In this document: piece after piece, positions 31,822 to 38,632 of the stretch
Layout: each line of letters opens with the position of its first letter
Numbering within the stretch: position 1 is the first letter of the stretch
NCBI GenBank assembly: GCA_021736135.1
Contig: JAIPGO010000029.1
Span: 1 to 38,632 of the forward strand
Direction: 5' to 3'
DNA: 38,632 bases
DNA from: Candidatus Cloacimonadota bacterium
GTDB taxonomy: Bacteria > Cloacimonadota > Cloacimonadia > Cloacimonadales > TCS61
Notes under the pieces: model-generated
Seen by the model: the letters and a program-made list of their open reading frames with translations, nothing else
Database searches by the model: none
What the model was told of the DNA's origin: nothing
Translations under genes and position numbers: made by a program

Positions 31822-33096
31822 TTACTGCTTAATACGTTCAATAAATGCTTCAATGCGAGTGGCAAGCTGTCCCATATCTTCCATACTGTAATCAGTTTCT
31901 ATATTAAGAACGGGAATCCCGTTAGCTTCCAATTGCTTTTCAAATAAACCACTTTCGATGGTATATGGCTGGCAGAATTGCAGGCTATATTGCAGAACGC
32001 CATCAGCCTGATAATCGGCAACCATTTTTTTTACACTTGCCAGGCGGTCTTCATTGGGAGTGAAAACGGCACAATCGATCTGCCAGTAACGTTCCACAAG
32101 AGCATCAATTAATTCCGGCACGGTTGTGCCCTTGATCTCTGTGAGCCAGCGTGCCCCACGTTCACCCGTACATAGCTCTTCACCAACGATCACTGCGCCA
32201 TTCTGTTCAATAATGGCAGGGATTTTCCAGTTGGGGACCGCCATCGGGCAGCCGCTTACCAGGATACGCGGAGCGTCTTTGAGTGCAACACCATCGCCTT
32301 TTTCTATGCGGACTTCCAGTTCATCACAGAGCTTGTTGATGTTTTCGGTAAAGCGTTCTGGATTTTCATTAAAAAATATCTGGTTGATCAGAAGTGAATC
32401 CAAACCGGAAATGGGCGCTGGAGAGGCAGCACGAAGCCTGGCGAGACGCGCCACGGCACTGCGCTTGGCATTAACTACCCTGATCGCTTCTTTCAGGGAT
32501 GCGGCAGTAATCTTTTTTCCGGTCAATTTTTCCAGATAGGCGGCAAAGCGAATAAATTCAGCTTTGAGAAGTTCTTTCCCGGCAACGCTCTTCATCTGGG
32601 GCAGATCCATAACGTAAAGATTTTTCACTAAATCCTTAAATTGTTCATAACCTTTCTTCTTACCGTCACAGGTGTTTTCTCCGACGATCACGTCGCTTGT
32701 TTCCATATAAGGGCACAAACCTGCAAGTTTGAAGCCAAAGGAAGATTTAACGAGAGCGCAGGTATTGCGGGGCAGATATTGTTCTGCCAGCTCGAAACCG
32801 ACTTCCGCACCAGTGCATAATCCCACGGATATGGCATCAACTGCCAGAATGAGTTCTTCCGGTACGAAAACACAGAAAGAACCGACGACTTTTCTTCCGG
32901 CCTGCTGGGCATCAACAAGTTCTTTAACGCGCAGACCGTGGATCTCAGAAACCACGAAATCCAGATACTGCATACCGGCGGGTCTGTTTTTCTGGGTGAG
33001 AAATTGCTTCTGATAGCCGTCTGATAAAACTTGTAATAACTGATCATGAGCTTCCAGGTTCATACCCAGATCTGCCCACATTTTGTGATAAGACAT
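31822..33096 (-). CDS. 2-hydroxyacyl-CoA dehydratase family protein, likely double-cubane cluster protein
   Basis: The start is ATG at 33096 with GGAGG five bases upstream; a GTG two codons earlier overlaps that site. The 424-residue protein has the HgdB/BadDE fold signatures: GSFCVFVPEELILA, VGLCTGAE, ALVKSSFGFKLAGLC with ENTCDGKKKGYE, ILVSGCPMAVPNWK and LQFCQPYTIE. These provide the cysteines for iron-sulfur ligation. Dehydratases are heterodimers, but only one such subunit is encoded here, next to one activase. That arrangement matches the homodimeric double-cubane [8Fe-9S] proteins, which reduce small molecules such as acetylene in vitro and whose natural substrate is unknown. First gene of the operon. 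Confidence 0.87.
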   Translation of the reverse strand: MSYHKMWADLGMNLEAHDQLLQVLSDGYQKQFLTQKNRPAGMQYLDFVVSEIHGLRVKELVDAQQAGRKVVGSFCVFVPEELILAVDAISVGLCTGAEVGFELAEQYLPRNTCALVKSSFGFKLAGLCPYMETSDVIVGENTCDGKKKGYEQFKDLVKNLYVMDLPQMKSVAGKELLKAEFIRFAAYLEKLTGKKITAASLKEAIRVVNAKRSAVARLARLRAASPAPISGLDSLLINQIFFNENPERFTENINKLCDELEVRIEKGDGVALKDAPRILVSGCPMAVPNWKIPAIIEQNGAVIVGEELCTGERGARWLTEIKGTTVPELIDALVERYWQIDCAVFTPNEDRLASVKKMVADYQADGVLQYSLQFCQPYTIESGLFEKQLEANGIPVLNIETDYSMEDMGQLATRIEAFIERIKQ

Positions 33097-33102
33097 ATTC
33101 AC

Positions 33103-33391
33103 CTCCGTTTATTTTGCAGCCAGACTGCAAAATCGAGGTGGTTTCCGATTATGGCAGAATAGCTGCTATTGTACTCCTTTTTGGGGATCTTCCAGATCCG
33201 CTGCTATTTTCTCAGCGTCATCTGTTTGGCAGATAATAAACCATAATCTATGCTCCTGTTATTAATGAATCCACTAAATTAGAAATTACTTTTAGTTGTC
33301 CACAATTTTATCATTTTTAAGGGGAAAAGATGATAAATATTGCCAGTTTTCGGGCTTTCTGGTTTTTTTCATTCAATTTACTGGAGGTAAA
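33103..33391. other. Divergent intergenic region between the double-cubane operon and upp
   Basis: It should hold promoters for both directions, but I see no convincing boxes. A small GGATCT/AGATCC hairpin lies near 33185, in a TACTCCTTTTTGGGGATC context reminiscent of the hairpin repeat family. CCAG/CTGG followed by seven Ts at about 33343-33369 could be a weak attenuator before upp. Confidence 0.35.
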
Positions 33392-34015
33392 ATGCACAAG
33401 ATAATTGATAATAATTTCGTCAAATCCCTGGTGGATAAATTGCGCCATACGGGTACGGAACCGGCTGAATTTTACCGGATAACTACGATCATATCGCAGA
33501 TATTAGCTTACGAAGCCTTGAGAAATGCCGAGTTCAGCAGAGCTTCCATTCCGATCTGGACGGGTAACAGTTATGAAGCAACCATTATTGATCAGCGTAA
33601 ACTGGTAATTCTGCCGATATTACGGGCCGGGATAGGGATGCTGGATGGCGTGCGTCATCTGCTTCCTGCTGCCCAGGTTCAGGTGCTGGGGATGTATCGT
33701 AATGAAGACACCTTGAAACCCATCTGGTATTATAATAAACTCCCGGAAAGCATGCACACTCTGCATGCGATCCTGATAGATCCTATGCTGGCAACTGGTG
33801 GCTCTCTGTGCGATGCCGTGCGGGAACTAAAAAGGCGTGACAGCTATCAGATCACGGTTCTATCTATAGTTGCATCTCCGGAAGGCATAAAAAAATTAGA
33901 AGCAGAAGCACCGGAAATAAATATATTTGTGGCAGCTCTGGACGAAAAACTTAACGAAAACGGCTATATAATCCCCGGTCTGGGTGATGCCGGCGACCGA
34001 ATCTTTAATACCTGA
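33392..34015 (+). CDS. upp: Uracil phosphoribosyltransferase
   Basis: The start is ATG at 33392 with GGAGG four to eight bases upstream; an upstream in-frame extension has no binding site. The 207-residue protein is the normal UPRT length. It carries IPILRAG-type ILPILRAGIGMLDG, the PRPP-binding motif ILIDPMLATGGSL (residues 127-139), and the uracil-binding C-terminus GYIIPGLGDAGDR. It converts uracil and PRPP to UMP in pyrimidine salvage. It is followed 83 bases later by the ferredoxin gene. Confidence 0.95.
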   Translation: MHKIIDNNFVKSLVDKLRHTGTEPAEFYRITTIISQILAYEALRNAEFSRASIPIWTGNSYEATIIDQRKLVILPILRAGIGMLDGVRHLLPAAQVQVLGMYRNEDTLKPIWYYNKLPESMHTLHAILIDPMLATGGSLCDAVRELKRRDSYQITVLSIVASPEGIKKLEAEAPEINIFVAALDEKLNENGYIIPGLGDAGDRIFNT

Positions 34016-34098
34016 GAAATTACTTTACAAATAATCAAGTACTGGCATTCAGGGCACATATTATCCTGGATAATAAATTTAAACATAAGGAGGTAAAT

Positions 34099-34266
34099 AT
34101 GGCAGTAAAAATTAGTAGTGATTGTGTAGGATGTGGAGCCTGCGTGGGCGTTTGCCCAGTGGAAGCATTATCAATAGTTGATGATAAAGCAGTTTGCGAT
34201 GGTGATACCTGTGTGGATTGCGGAGCTTGTGTGAGTGAATGTCCCGTGGAGGCTATTTCTCTCTAA
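34099..34266 (+). CDS. 2[4Fe-4S] bacterial-type ferredoxin
   Basis: The frame ATG (34099) to TAA encodes 55 residues with two CxxCxxCxxxCP motifs: Cys9/12/15/19 and Cys38/41/44/48 with Cys33 nearby. AGGAGGT is directly upstream. This is the classical clostridial-type low-potential ferredoxin, with spacing in the second motif (CVDCGACVSECP) intact. It is shorter than many gene-calling cut-offs. As a soluble electron carrier it could feed the activase of the double-cubane operon nearby, although it lies on the other strand and more general anaerobic roles are equally possible. A strong terminator follows. Confidence 0.93.
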   Translation: MAVKISSDCVGCGACVGVCPVEALSIVDDKAVCDGDTCVDCGACVSECPVEAISL

Positions 34267-34287
34267 ACACGTCCCACCCTTCAACTC

Positions 34288-34319
34288 GGCAGCCGGCATC
34301 AACCGGCTGCTGTTTTTTT
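34288..34319 (+). terminator. Terminator after the ferredoxin gene
   Basis: GCAGCCGG (34289-34296), CATCAA loop and CCGGCTGC (34303-34310) form a perfect stem followed by seven Ts. Confidence 0.9.
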
Positions 34320-34406
34320 ATGGAATGTTTTTATAATCTTATTGCCTGCCGTCAAAGAAAAGCATGGCTGCTTTATCCCGTTCCTCTTGAACAGATCATT
34401 AAAAAT

Positions 34407-34913
34407 CTATTCACTTTCCACATAAACAATAGAGCTGCTCAATTCAAGTTCGTTAAAGTTATTAATGAGTTCTCCGTTCTCATTTATCAATTGAATATTA
34501 CTCAGGCTGATCTCGCTTTGACCGATATTGATTCCTTTGAGTGAAAAAGTAAACAATGTTCCACTACCATTAATCCGATCTATACCATTAGTCTGCGTTA
34601 ATCCGATGCAGATATTAAGACATCCAGTTTCAGCGATACAGTCACATAATGGTTCAATACTCCAAAAACTTCCAGCAGCAACCTGATCTGATTGGATTTC
34701 TACAATTGATGAATCATATTTAAGTTCTCCGGAAAAGGCAAACAAGTTTGAGACATTTTCAATTCTCACTACAAATTCTACCATTGAGTCATTCACAATA
34801 TGGTTTTCTGCCGGGGAGATCATGATGGCTAATTGCTCTTTAGGATCAGTTCCACCATTAGAACAGGATAAAAGCATTATCGCTGACAAAATTATAAGTA
34901 TTATCTTTTTCAT
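34407..34913 (-). CDS. Lipoprotein with a cohesin-like domain
   Basis: This 168-residue protein starts at ATG 34913, overlapping the stop of the upstream gene by one base (TAATG). MKKIILIILSAIMLLSC is a lipoprotein signal with an LLSC lipobox, so the mature protein is lipid-anchored at Cys17. Residues about 30-160 read as a type I cohesin-like beta sandwich: VEFVVRIENVSNLFAFSGEL, KYDSSIVEI, GSGTLFTFSLKG and the closing SLSNIQLINENGE. Cohesins bind dockerins, and the gene directly upstream encodes one. A lipid-anchored cohesin could hold that protein on the surface. Cohesin-like domains also occur alone, so the pairing is inference. Confidence 0.72.
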   Translation of the reverse strand: MKKIILIILSAIMLLSCSNGGTDPKEQLAIMISPAENHIVNDSMVEFVVRIENVSNLFAFSGELKYDSSIVEIQSDQVAAGSFWSIEPLCDCIAETGCLNICIGLTQTNGIDRINGSGTLFTFSLKGINIGQSEISLSNIQLINENGELINNFNELELSSSIVYVESE

Positions 34914-37900
34914 TATATCTCCTTGATCAAAACCATTTTCTTTGTGTCTATAAGATTTCCATTAATAACCAGTTTATAGAAATAAACACCGCAAGATACT
35001 TTGTTATTATTGAGATTTAAACCATCCCAGATGATAGAATAATTCCCGGCATCCTGATCATTCTCCCGAAATCTTTTAACTACTTGTCCCCTGATGTTAT
35101 ATATGGAAAGTTCAATATCGCTCTTTGTAGAAACAGAGTATCTTATTACTGTGGTTGGGTTGAAAGGATTGGGATAATTATTATGCAAGGCATTTACAAA
35201 TATCTCTTCTTGAGGCAGGTCAAAGATGTCCGCTATATGATTTTTCAACCTGATTTCAATATCACTGTCTCCGAGGGATTCGTATAACTCCATAAAATTA
35301 TTTTTATTAGCTATATAATCTTCTTCAGAAAATGAAACAATATCTGCAGCACCGGTATGAGACTTTTCCCAGTTAATACAAATTGCCAGAACATCAGTTA
35401 TATTTACTTCGCCATCTCCATTGCAATCTGCAAGGGTTGCTTCCCGGATTTCCCAATTTTCAGGAATTTCATATCCATTCCACTCAAAAGAAACTGAATC
35501 GCGAGCATCTCCTTCGGTTCTGAAATATACAGCTATAGCGTCTATATCGTTCACATCCACAGTTCCATCTAAATTTGTGTCACCGGGCCAGATCAGGAAA
35601 TCGTTGGGCAAAGTACTAATAATGAGCGTGTTTTCCCATTTACCAGACTCTAAAGGAAGTATATTAATTGACGGCATACCTCGATCCCAGGCAGTTACGG
35701 ATACACAAAACCTCTCTTCAGAGGGATAATTGATGATAGTATCATGATAATATCTTCTTGATAATCTATGTTTTCTCAACTTTTCAAGTTTGTCTGAGTT
35801 ATTAATTACATATTGACCTTGATGCCCCAATAACGGAATCAACCTGTCATCATATAATTCCAGATATAGATCATCGGGAATGGAAGGATGTTTGAAAAGC
35901 AGTACCTGATCATTAAAACTGAGACCCACAGCCAGATTGCTTGCTGTTTCATAATCCATCTGCCAGTCGTAAAGCGGATAGCCATAGACCATGACCTGAT
36001 TGTTCAGGTCTTCTTGCGAATATGGAACCAGATTATAAAGATCATTAAAATGATAATAGTTCAAATCCTCTTCAGTAATAATATGACCATTTGGCAAACC
36101 TGTATCAATATCCAGGTCACCGCCAAAATCTATGTACTGAGGAGTTCCTGAATTAACCATATAATCCGAATAATCCTGTTCGGTTTCTATCTTATCAAAC
36201 CTGCCATATTGTATCCATTGGTCATTTGCCATACTTTCCGGTTTACCCCAGATAGTATATCCCTGAAAGTCATGCCGCAAACGATAGCCAGTCCAGGGAT
36301 TTACCAGGGCATTATTATTGCGGTTTACGGGCATACTAAAATCGTATGCCTGAGAATATTCATCCCAATAATAAGGAGCAAATTCGGTTGGGAAAATACT
36401 TTCATCCCAGTTGCCGATATAACTGTCCAGATACGCAAGGTTATCCTGCCAGCCGATAAAAACTATATTTACTACTTTTGTATCAATGTTATCTATTTCA
36501 GATCTGTTATCCCAATACAATTCAATATCGGTATCATTTTCAGATTTTTCTGCCAGAAGACAGGGTGATTCCGGTGGAATTGCTGATAAATAATGAGATA
36601 GTGTATCCGGAAGACTACTTCCAAATAAGGATTGTGGAGAACCATAGACAGATCTAACCCAGGCGGCTTGACTAAGCATAGAATTATAATTATCTCCTCC
36701 TGCAAAGAGAGCAATTACAATTTTCATTGTTTTTAAGGGTTCAATATTCCAGCGTTTATAATAATTGCCAACATCGTCCGTTTCCATATAGTCAGGCACT
36801 CCATTTCCATCAGAATCTCCAGTATGTTCCTGAGCACCATAAAAACCATAAAGGTATCTCGTATTGAGCCCTCCGGAATTCATCTGAGCATTAGGAAAAT
36901 CTCGCAGAGATATATATTTATCATCATTGGGATTGCCATAATTCGTTAGCAGCCAGTATTTGTCATTATGAGAGGCTGCTCCCGAAGGCGGGTTAAAGCT
37001 CCGAGGATCAGTGTCATCAGGACCATCTCCAATATCCCATGTCCAGCAACTCATAGACAGGTCGGCAGGATTTGGGGAACATAGCATTGTACCTACGTAT
37101 CCGGAAGATAAACCTGCATCACCGTCGAAGTCACGAGAAAATGGAAATTCATAACCTGATCCAGTGACATAACTGCTAACATCATCATTCTTGCGGTTTT
37201 CCTCAATCCAATCTTGAGGACCAACCTCTGCATCAACAAAAAGTCCGGCTGCACAATCATATAATACATCTTCCGAATTCATATTAGTGATAGAAAACTC
37301 AAGGAATGTGATATCTGCAAGATATGAATTACTCCATTGATAACTCATTTGTCGAACTGCAATATTGAGTGGATAATGATTACTTGCCCCACTGCTGGAA
37401 CCATAATCCCTATCACCCTGAGTTCCAAAAGGACTATAATCATAATAATAAGCTATAAAATCCTGCTCTGATAAGGGAAAGCCATCTTCGTCCGTCAGCA
37501 TATCACAATCATCATCAAAGCCTAATGTATAGCAGTAAATTCCATTACTTGGATCATGTGCCAGGTCCGAATACTCCAGCGGAAACCAGATATCGTTATA
37601 TTCTATTACAGGCCCGAATTCATCGTTATTAAGGTCACTCAGCCACATTCCCCCATAATCCTCAAAAACTATTGGCAACTCTTCACTCGCACGGAAGGGA
37701 AATGCCATTCCAGCCGGGTCTTCATCAATCATACCATCACCATCATCATCATATCCTTTTAACTGATCGCTTGTAGATGCTTCCATAACAATATCCTGAG
37801 AATCAAATTGTTGATATTGAGCAGAAGGTATTCCCGTTTCCAGTGGATTATAAGCTGGAAGCAGTTCATATACATCAAGGTCACCATCATAACCAACAGT

Positions 37901-38275
37901 CGTTAATGTATCAACAACCAGATGTAAGTCAGGAGTCCAGTTAGGATCGTTTTCCGGTACAATATCCTGTGCATCTAAGGGTGGCCAGTGCAGCCAGAAT
38001 AATCGTTGTCCATTAACATCTCTTCTTACTTTTTTGGCACCAAACCATAGTGAGGCAACCTTTAATCTATCGATACCGCTATTGGCCGGATACTCCAGCG
38101 AAGGCCATTCTGCTCCATTGGAACCCAAAATTCCAAAATTACTCACTCTCAATTCTAAATTTCCAACGCTGTGAACCCTGGATTTGTCCAAAACTCTTTC
38201 TGAATTTTCCGAGTAACAATTAATACTCAGAAGTGCTAAAAAAGTAAATAAAATAATGCCAATCTTTATTTTCAT
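34913..38275 (-). CDS. Large secreted protein with dockerin and C-terminal sorting domain
   Basis: The start is ATG at 38275 with GGGGGGA upstream; a GTG four codons earlier lies in that site. The 1120-residue protein has a signal peptide (MKIKIGIILFTFLALLSINC). A long unassigned body (about 30-880) carries Ca-loop-like repeats GYDDDGDGMIDED, DDDCDMLTDEDG and DSDGNGVPDY. A dockerin type I pair follows (about 895-965) with loops DTNLDGTVDVND and DCNGDGEVNITD. The protein ends in a YPNPFNPTT...GVYFYKLVINGN sorting domain typical of type IX secretion. The body is rich in Trp, Tyr and Asp and I do not recognise an enzyme fold. It is coupled to the cohesin-like lipoprotein downstream. Confidence 0.82.
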   Translation of the reverse strand: MKIKIGIILFTFLALLSINCYSENSERVLDKSRVHSVGNLELRVSNFGILGSNGAEWPSLEYPANSGIDRLKVASLWFGAKKVRRDVNGQRLFWLHWPPLDAQDIVPENDPNWTPDLHLVVDTLTTVGYDGDLDVYELLPAYNPLETGIPSAQYQQFDSQDIVMEASTSDQLKGYDDDGDGMIDEDPAGMAFPFRASEELPIVFEDYGGMWLSDLNNDEFGPVIEYNDIWFPLEYSDLAHDPSNGIYCYTLGFDDDCDMLTDEDGFPLSEQDFIAYYYDYSPFGTQGDRDYGSSSGASNHYPLNIAVRQMSYQWSNSYLADITFLEFSITNMNSEDVLYDCAAGLFVDAEVGPQDWIEENRKNDDVSSYVTGSGYEFPFSRDFDGDAGLSSGYVGTMLCSPNPADLSMSCWTWDIGDGPDDTDPRSFNPPSGAASHNDKYWLLTNYGNPNDDKYISLRDFPNAQMNSGGLNTRYLYGFYGAQEHTGDSDGNGVPDYMETDDVGNYYKRWNIEPLKTMKIVIALFAGGDNYNSMLSQAAWVRSVYGSPQSLFGSSLPDTLSHYLSAIPPESPCLLAEKSENDTDIELYWDNRSEIDNIDTKVVNIVFIGWQDNLAYLDSYIGNWDESIFPTEFAPYYWDEYSQAYDFSMPVNRNNNALVNPWTGYRLRHDFQGYTIWGKPESMANDQWIQYGRFDKIETEQDYSDYMVNSGTPQYIDFGGDLDIDTGLPNGHIITEEDLNYYHFNDLYNLVPYSQEDLNNQVMVYGYPLYDWQMDYETASNLAVGLSFNDQVLLFKHPSIPDDLYLELYDDRLIPLLGHQGQYVINNSDKLEKLRKHRLSRRYYHDTIINYPSEERFCVSVTAWDRGMPSINILPLESGKWENTLIISTLPNDFLIWPGDTNLDGTVDVNDIDAIAVYFRTEGDARDSVSFEWNGYEIPENWEIREATLADCNGDGEVNITDVLAICINWEKSHTGAADIVSFSEEDYIANKNNFMELYESLGDSDIEIRLKNHIADIFDLPQEEIFVNALHNNYPNPFNPTTVIRYSVSTKSDIELSIYNIRGQVVKRFRENDQDAGNYSIIWDGLNLNNNKVSCGVYFYKLVINGNLIDTKKMVLIKEI

Positions 38276-38632
38276 CTTTCCCCCCACGTGATAATATTCT
38301 CTTTAAAATTGAGACTATCCAATATACTGCCAATCTTATAAAAAAATACTTTGTGTCCAATTTACTTCTCTACTTGTTGGCTGCAAAACTCCCAATGCTT
38401 TAAATTAATTAAATTTTCAATATTATATGAGTCAAGTAAATATGCTTGAGACTAAAACACCTAAATTGGAGACTGTTCACTTTTATGCCACCTTTTTCAA
38501 TAACTTATGCTGAATAATATCAATAATAATGCACAATTATTGTTTTCTGGCAATTTCATTTCAAGTTTGTACATTTATAAGTATCTATTATAAAGTCACT
38601 TATCACTGCTTTCGTTTTCCCCATAGGGGATA
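38276..38632. other. AT-rich region upstream of the dockerin gene
   Basis: It should contain the promoter of the dockerin/cohesin pair on the minus strand, but I see no confident promoter boxes, repeat or gene up to the window end. Confidence 0.35.

Noticed and set aside
31822-33096. Classical 2-hydroxyglutaryl-CoA dehydratase for amino-acid fermentation
   Set aside because: Only one dehydratase-family subunit and no CoA-transferase or hydroxyacid dehydrogenase nearby; the double-cubane reading fits better, though it is not proven.

Overview
The window looks like a chromosome segment from an uncultured member of the Fibrobacterota-Chlorobiota-Bacteroidota (FCB) superphylum, most likely Cloacimonadota or a close relative. 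The pointers are three secreted proteins with YPNP-type C-terminal sorting tails (type IX secretion style), many lipoprotein signals, AT-leaning DNA, strong AGGAGG-type ribosome binding sites, and a bacterial operon for archaeal-type ether lipid synthesis, which has been reported for FCB bacteria. The phylum is inferred from gene content; no rRNA or tRNA gene was found in the window.

Layout. 1-6137: cell-surface genes. These are the tail of a secreted protein, a lipoprotein/LruC-domain pair on the minus strand whose LruC gene is cut by an in-frame TAA, a VWA lipoprotein, and a secreted Porphyromonas-type peptidylarginine deiminase with a sorting tail. 6170-6700: a tandem array of hairpin repeats. 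6808-11659: endonuclease IV, a GNAT acetyltransferase, a DppA-type D-aminopeptidase, a hydroxyphenylpyruvate-dioxygenase-like protein and ornithine aminotransferase. 11700-13670: a secreted protein of unknown function, a gene remnant cut by a repeat, and a repeat-rich zone with a perfect 53-bp palindrome. 13673-15853: bifunctional (p)ppGpp synthetase/hydrolase. 15990-17971: a thiol-redox operon (glutaredoxin, MarR, OsmC, double thioredoxin).

18174-26279 is a tightly packed nine-gene minus-strand operon. It holds a sugar-nucleotide-type dehydrogenase, a long-chain prenyl diphosphate synthase, a UbiA prenyltransferase, a GGGP synthase, a CpsB-type PHP phosphatase, an NAD-dependent epimerase, a SAM methyltransferase, a flippase-like membrane protein and a MoxR ATPase. 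The three prenyl genes make up the core of archaeal ether-lipid assembly apart from sn-glycerol-1-phosphate dehydrogenase, which is not in the window. A TrmB-family regulator (27099) reads divergently across an 820-bp intergenic region. That region carries a transposed repeat with a second hairpin element nested inside it.

28146-28537 encodes HU and a 30-residue basic protein likely to be ribosome-associated. 29043-33096 is a coupled operon for a double-cubane/2-hydroxyacyl-CoA-dehydratase-type iron-sulfur protein, its ATP-driven activase, a cysteine desulfurase, a DUF3343 protein and a YedF sulfur/selenium carrier. I infer a redox enzyme with its own cluster-building and activation kit. A uracil phosphoribosyltransferase and a 2[4Fe-4S] ferredoxin follow on the plus strand. 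The right end (34407-38275) encodes a large secreted protein with a dockerin and a sorting tail, overlapping by one base a lipoprotein with a cohesin-like domain: a probable surface-anchoring pair.
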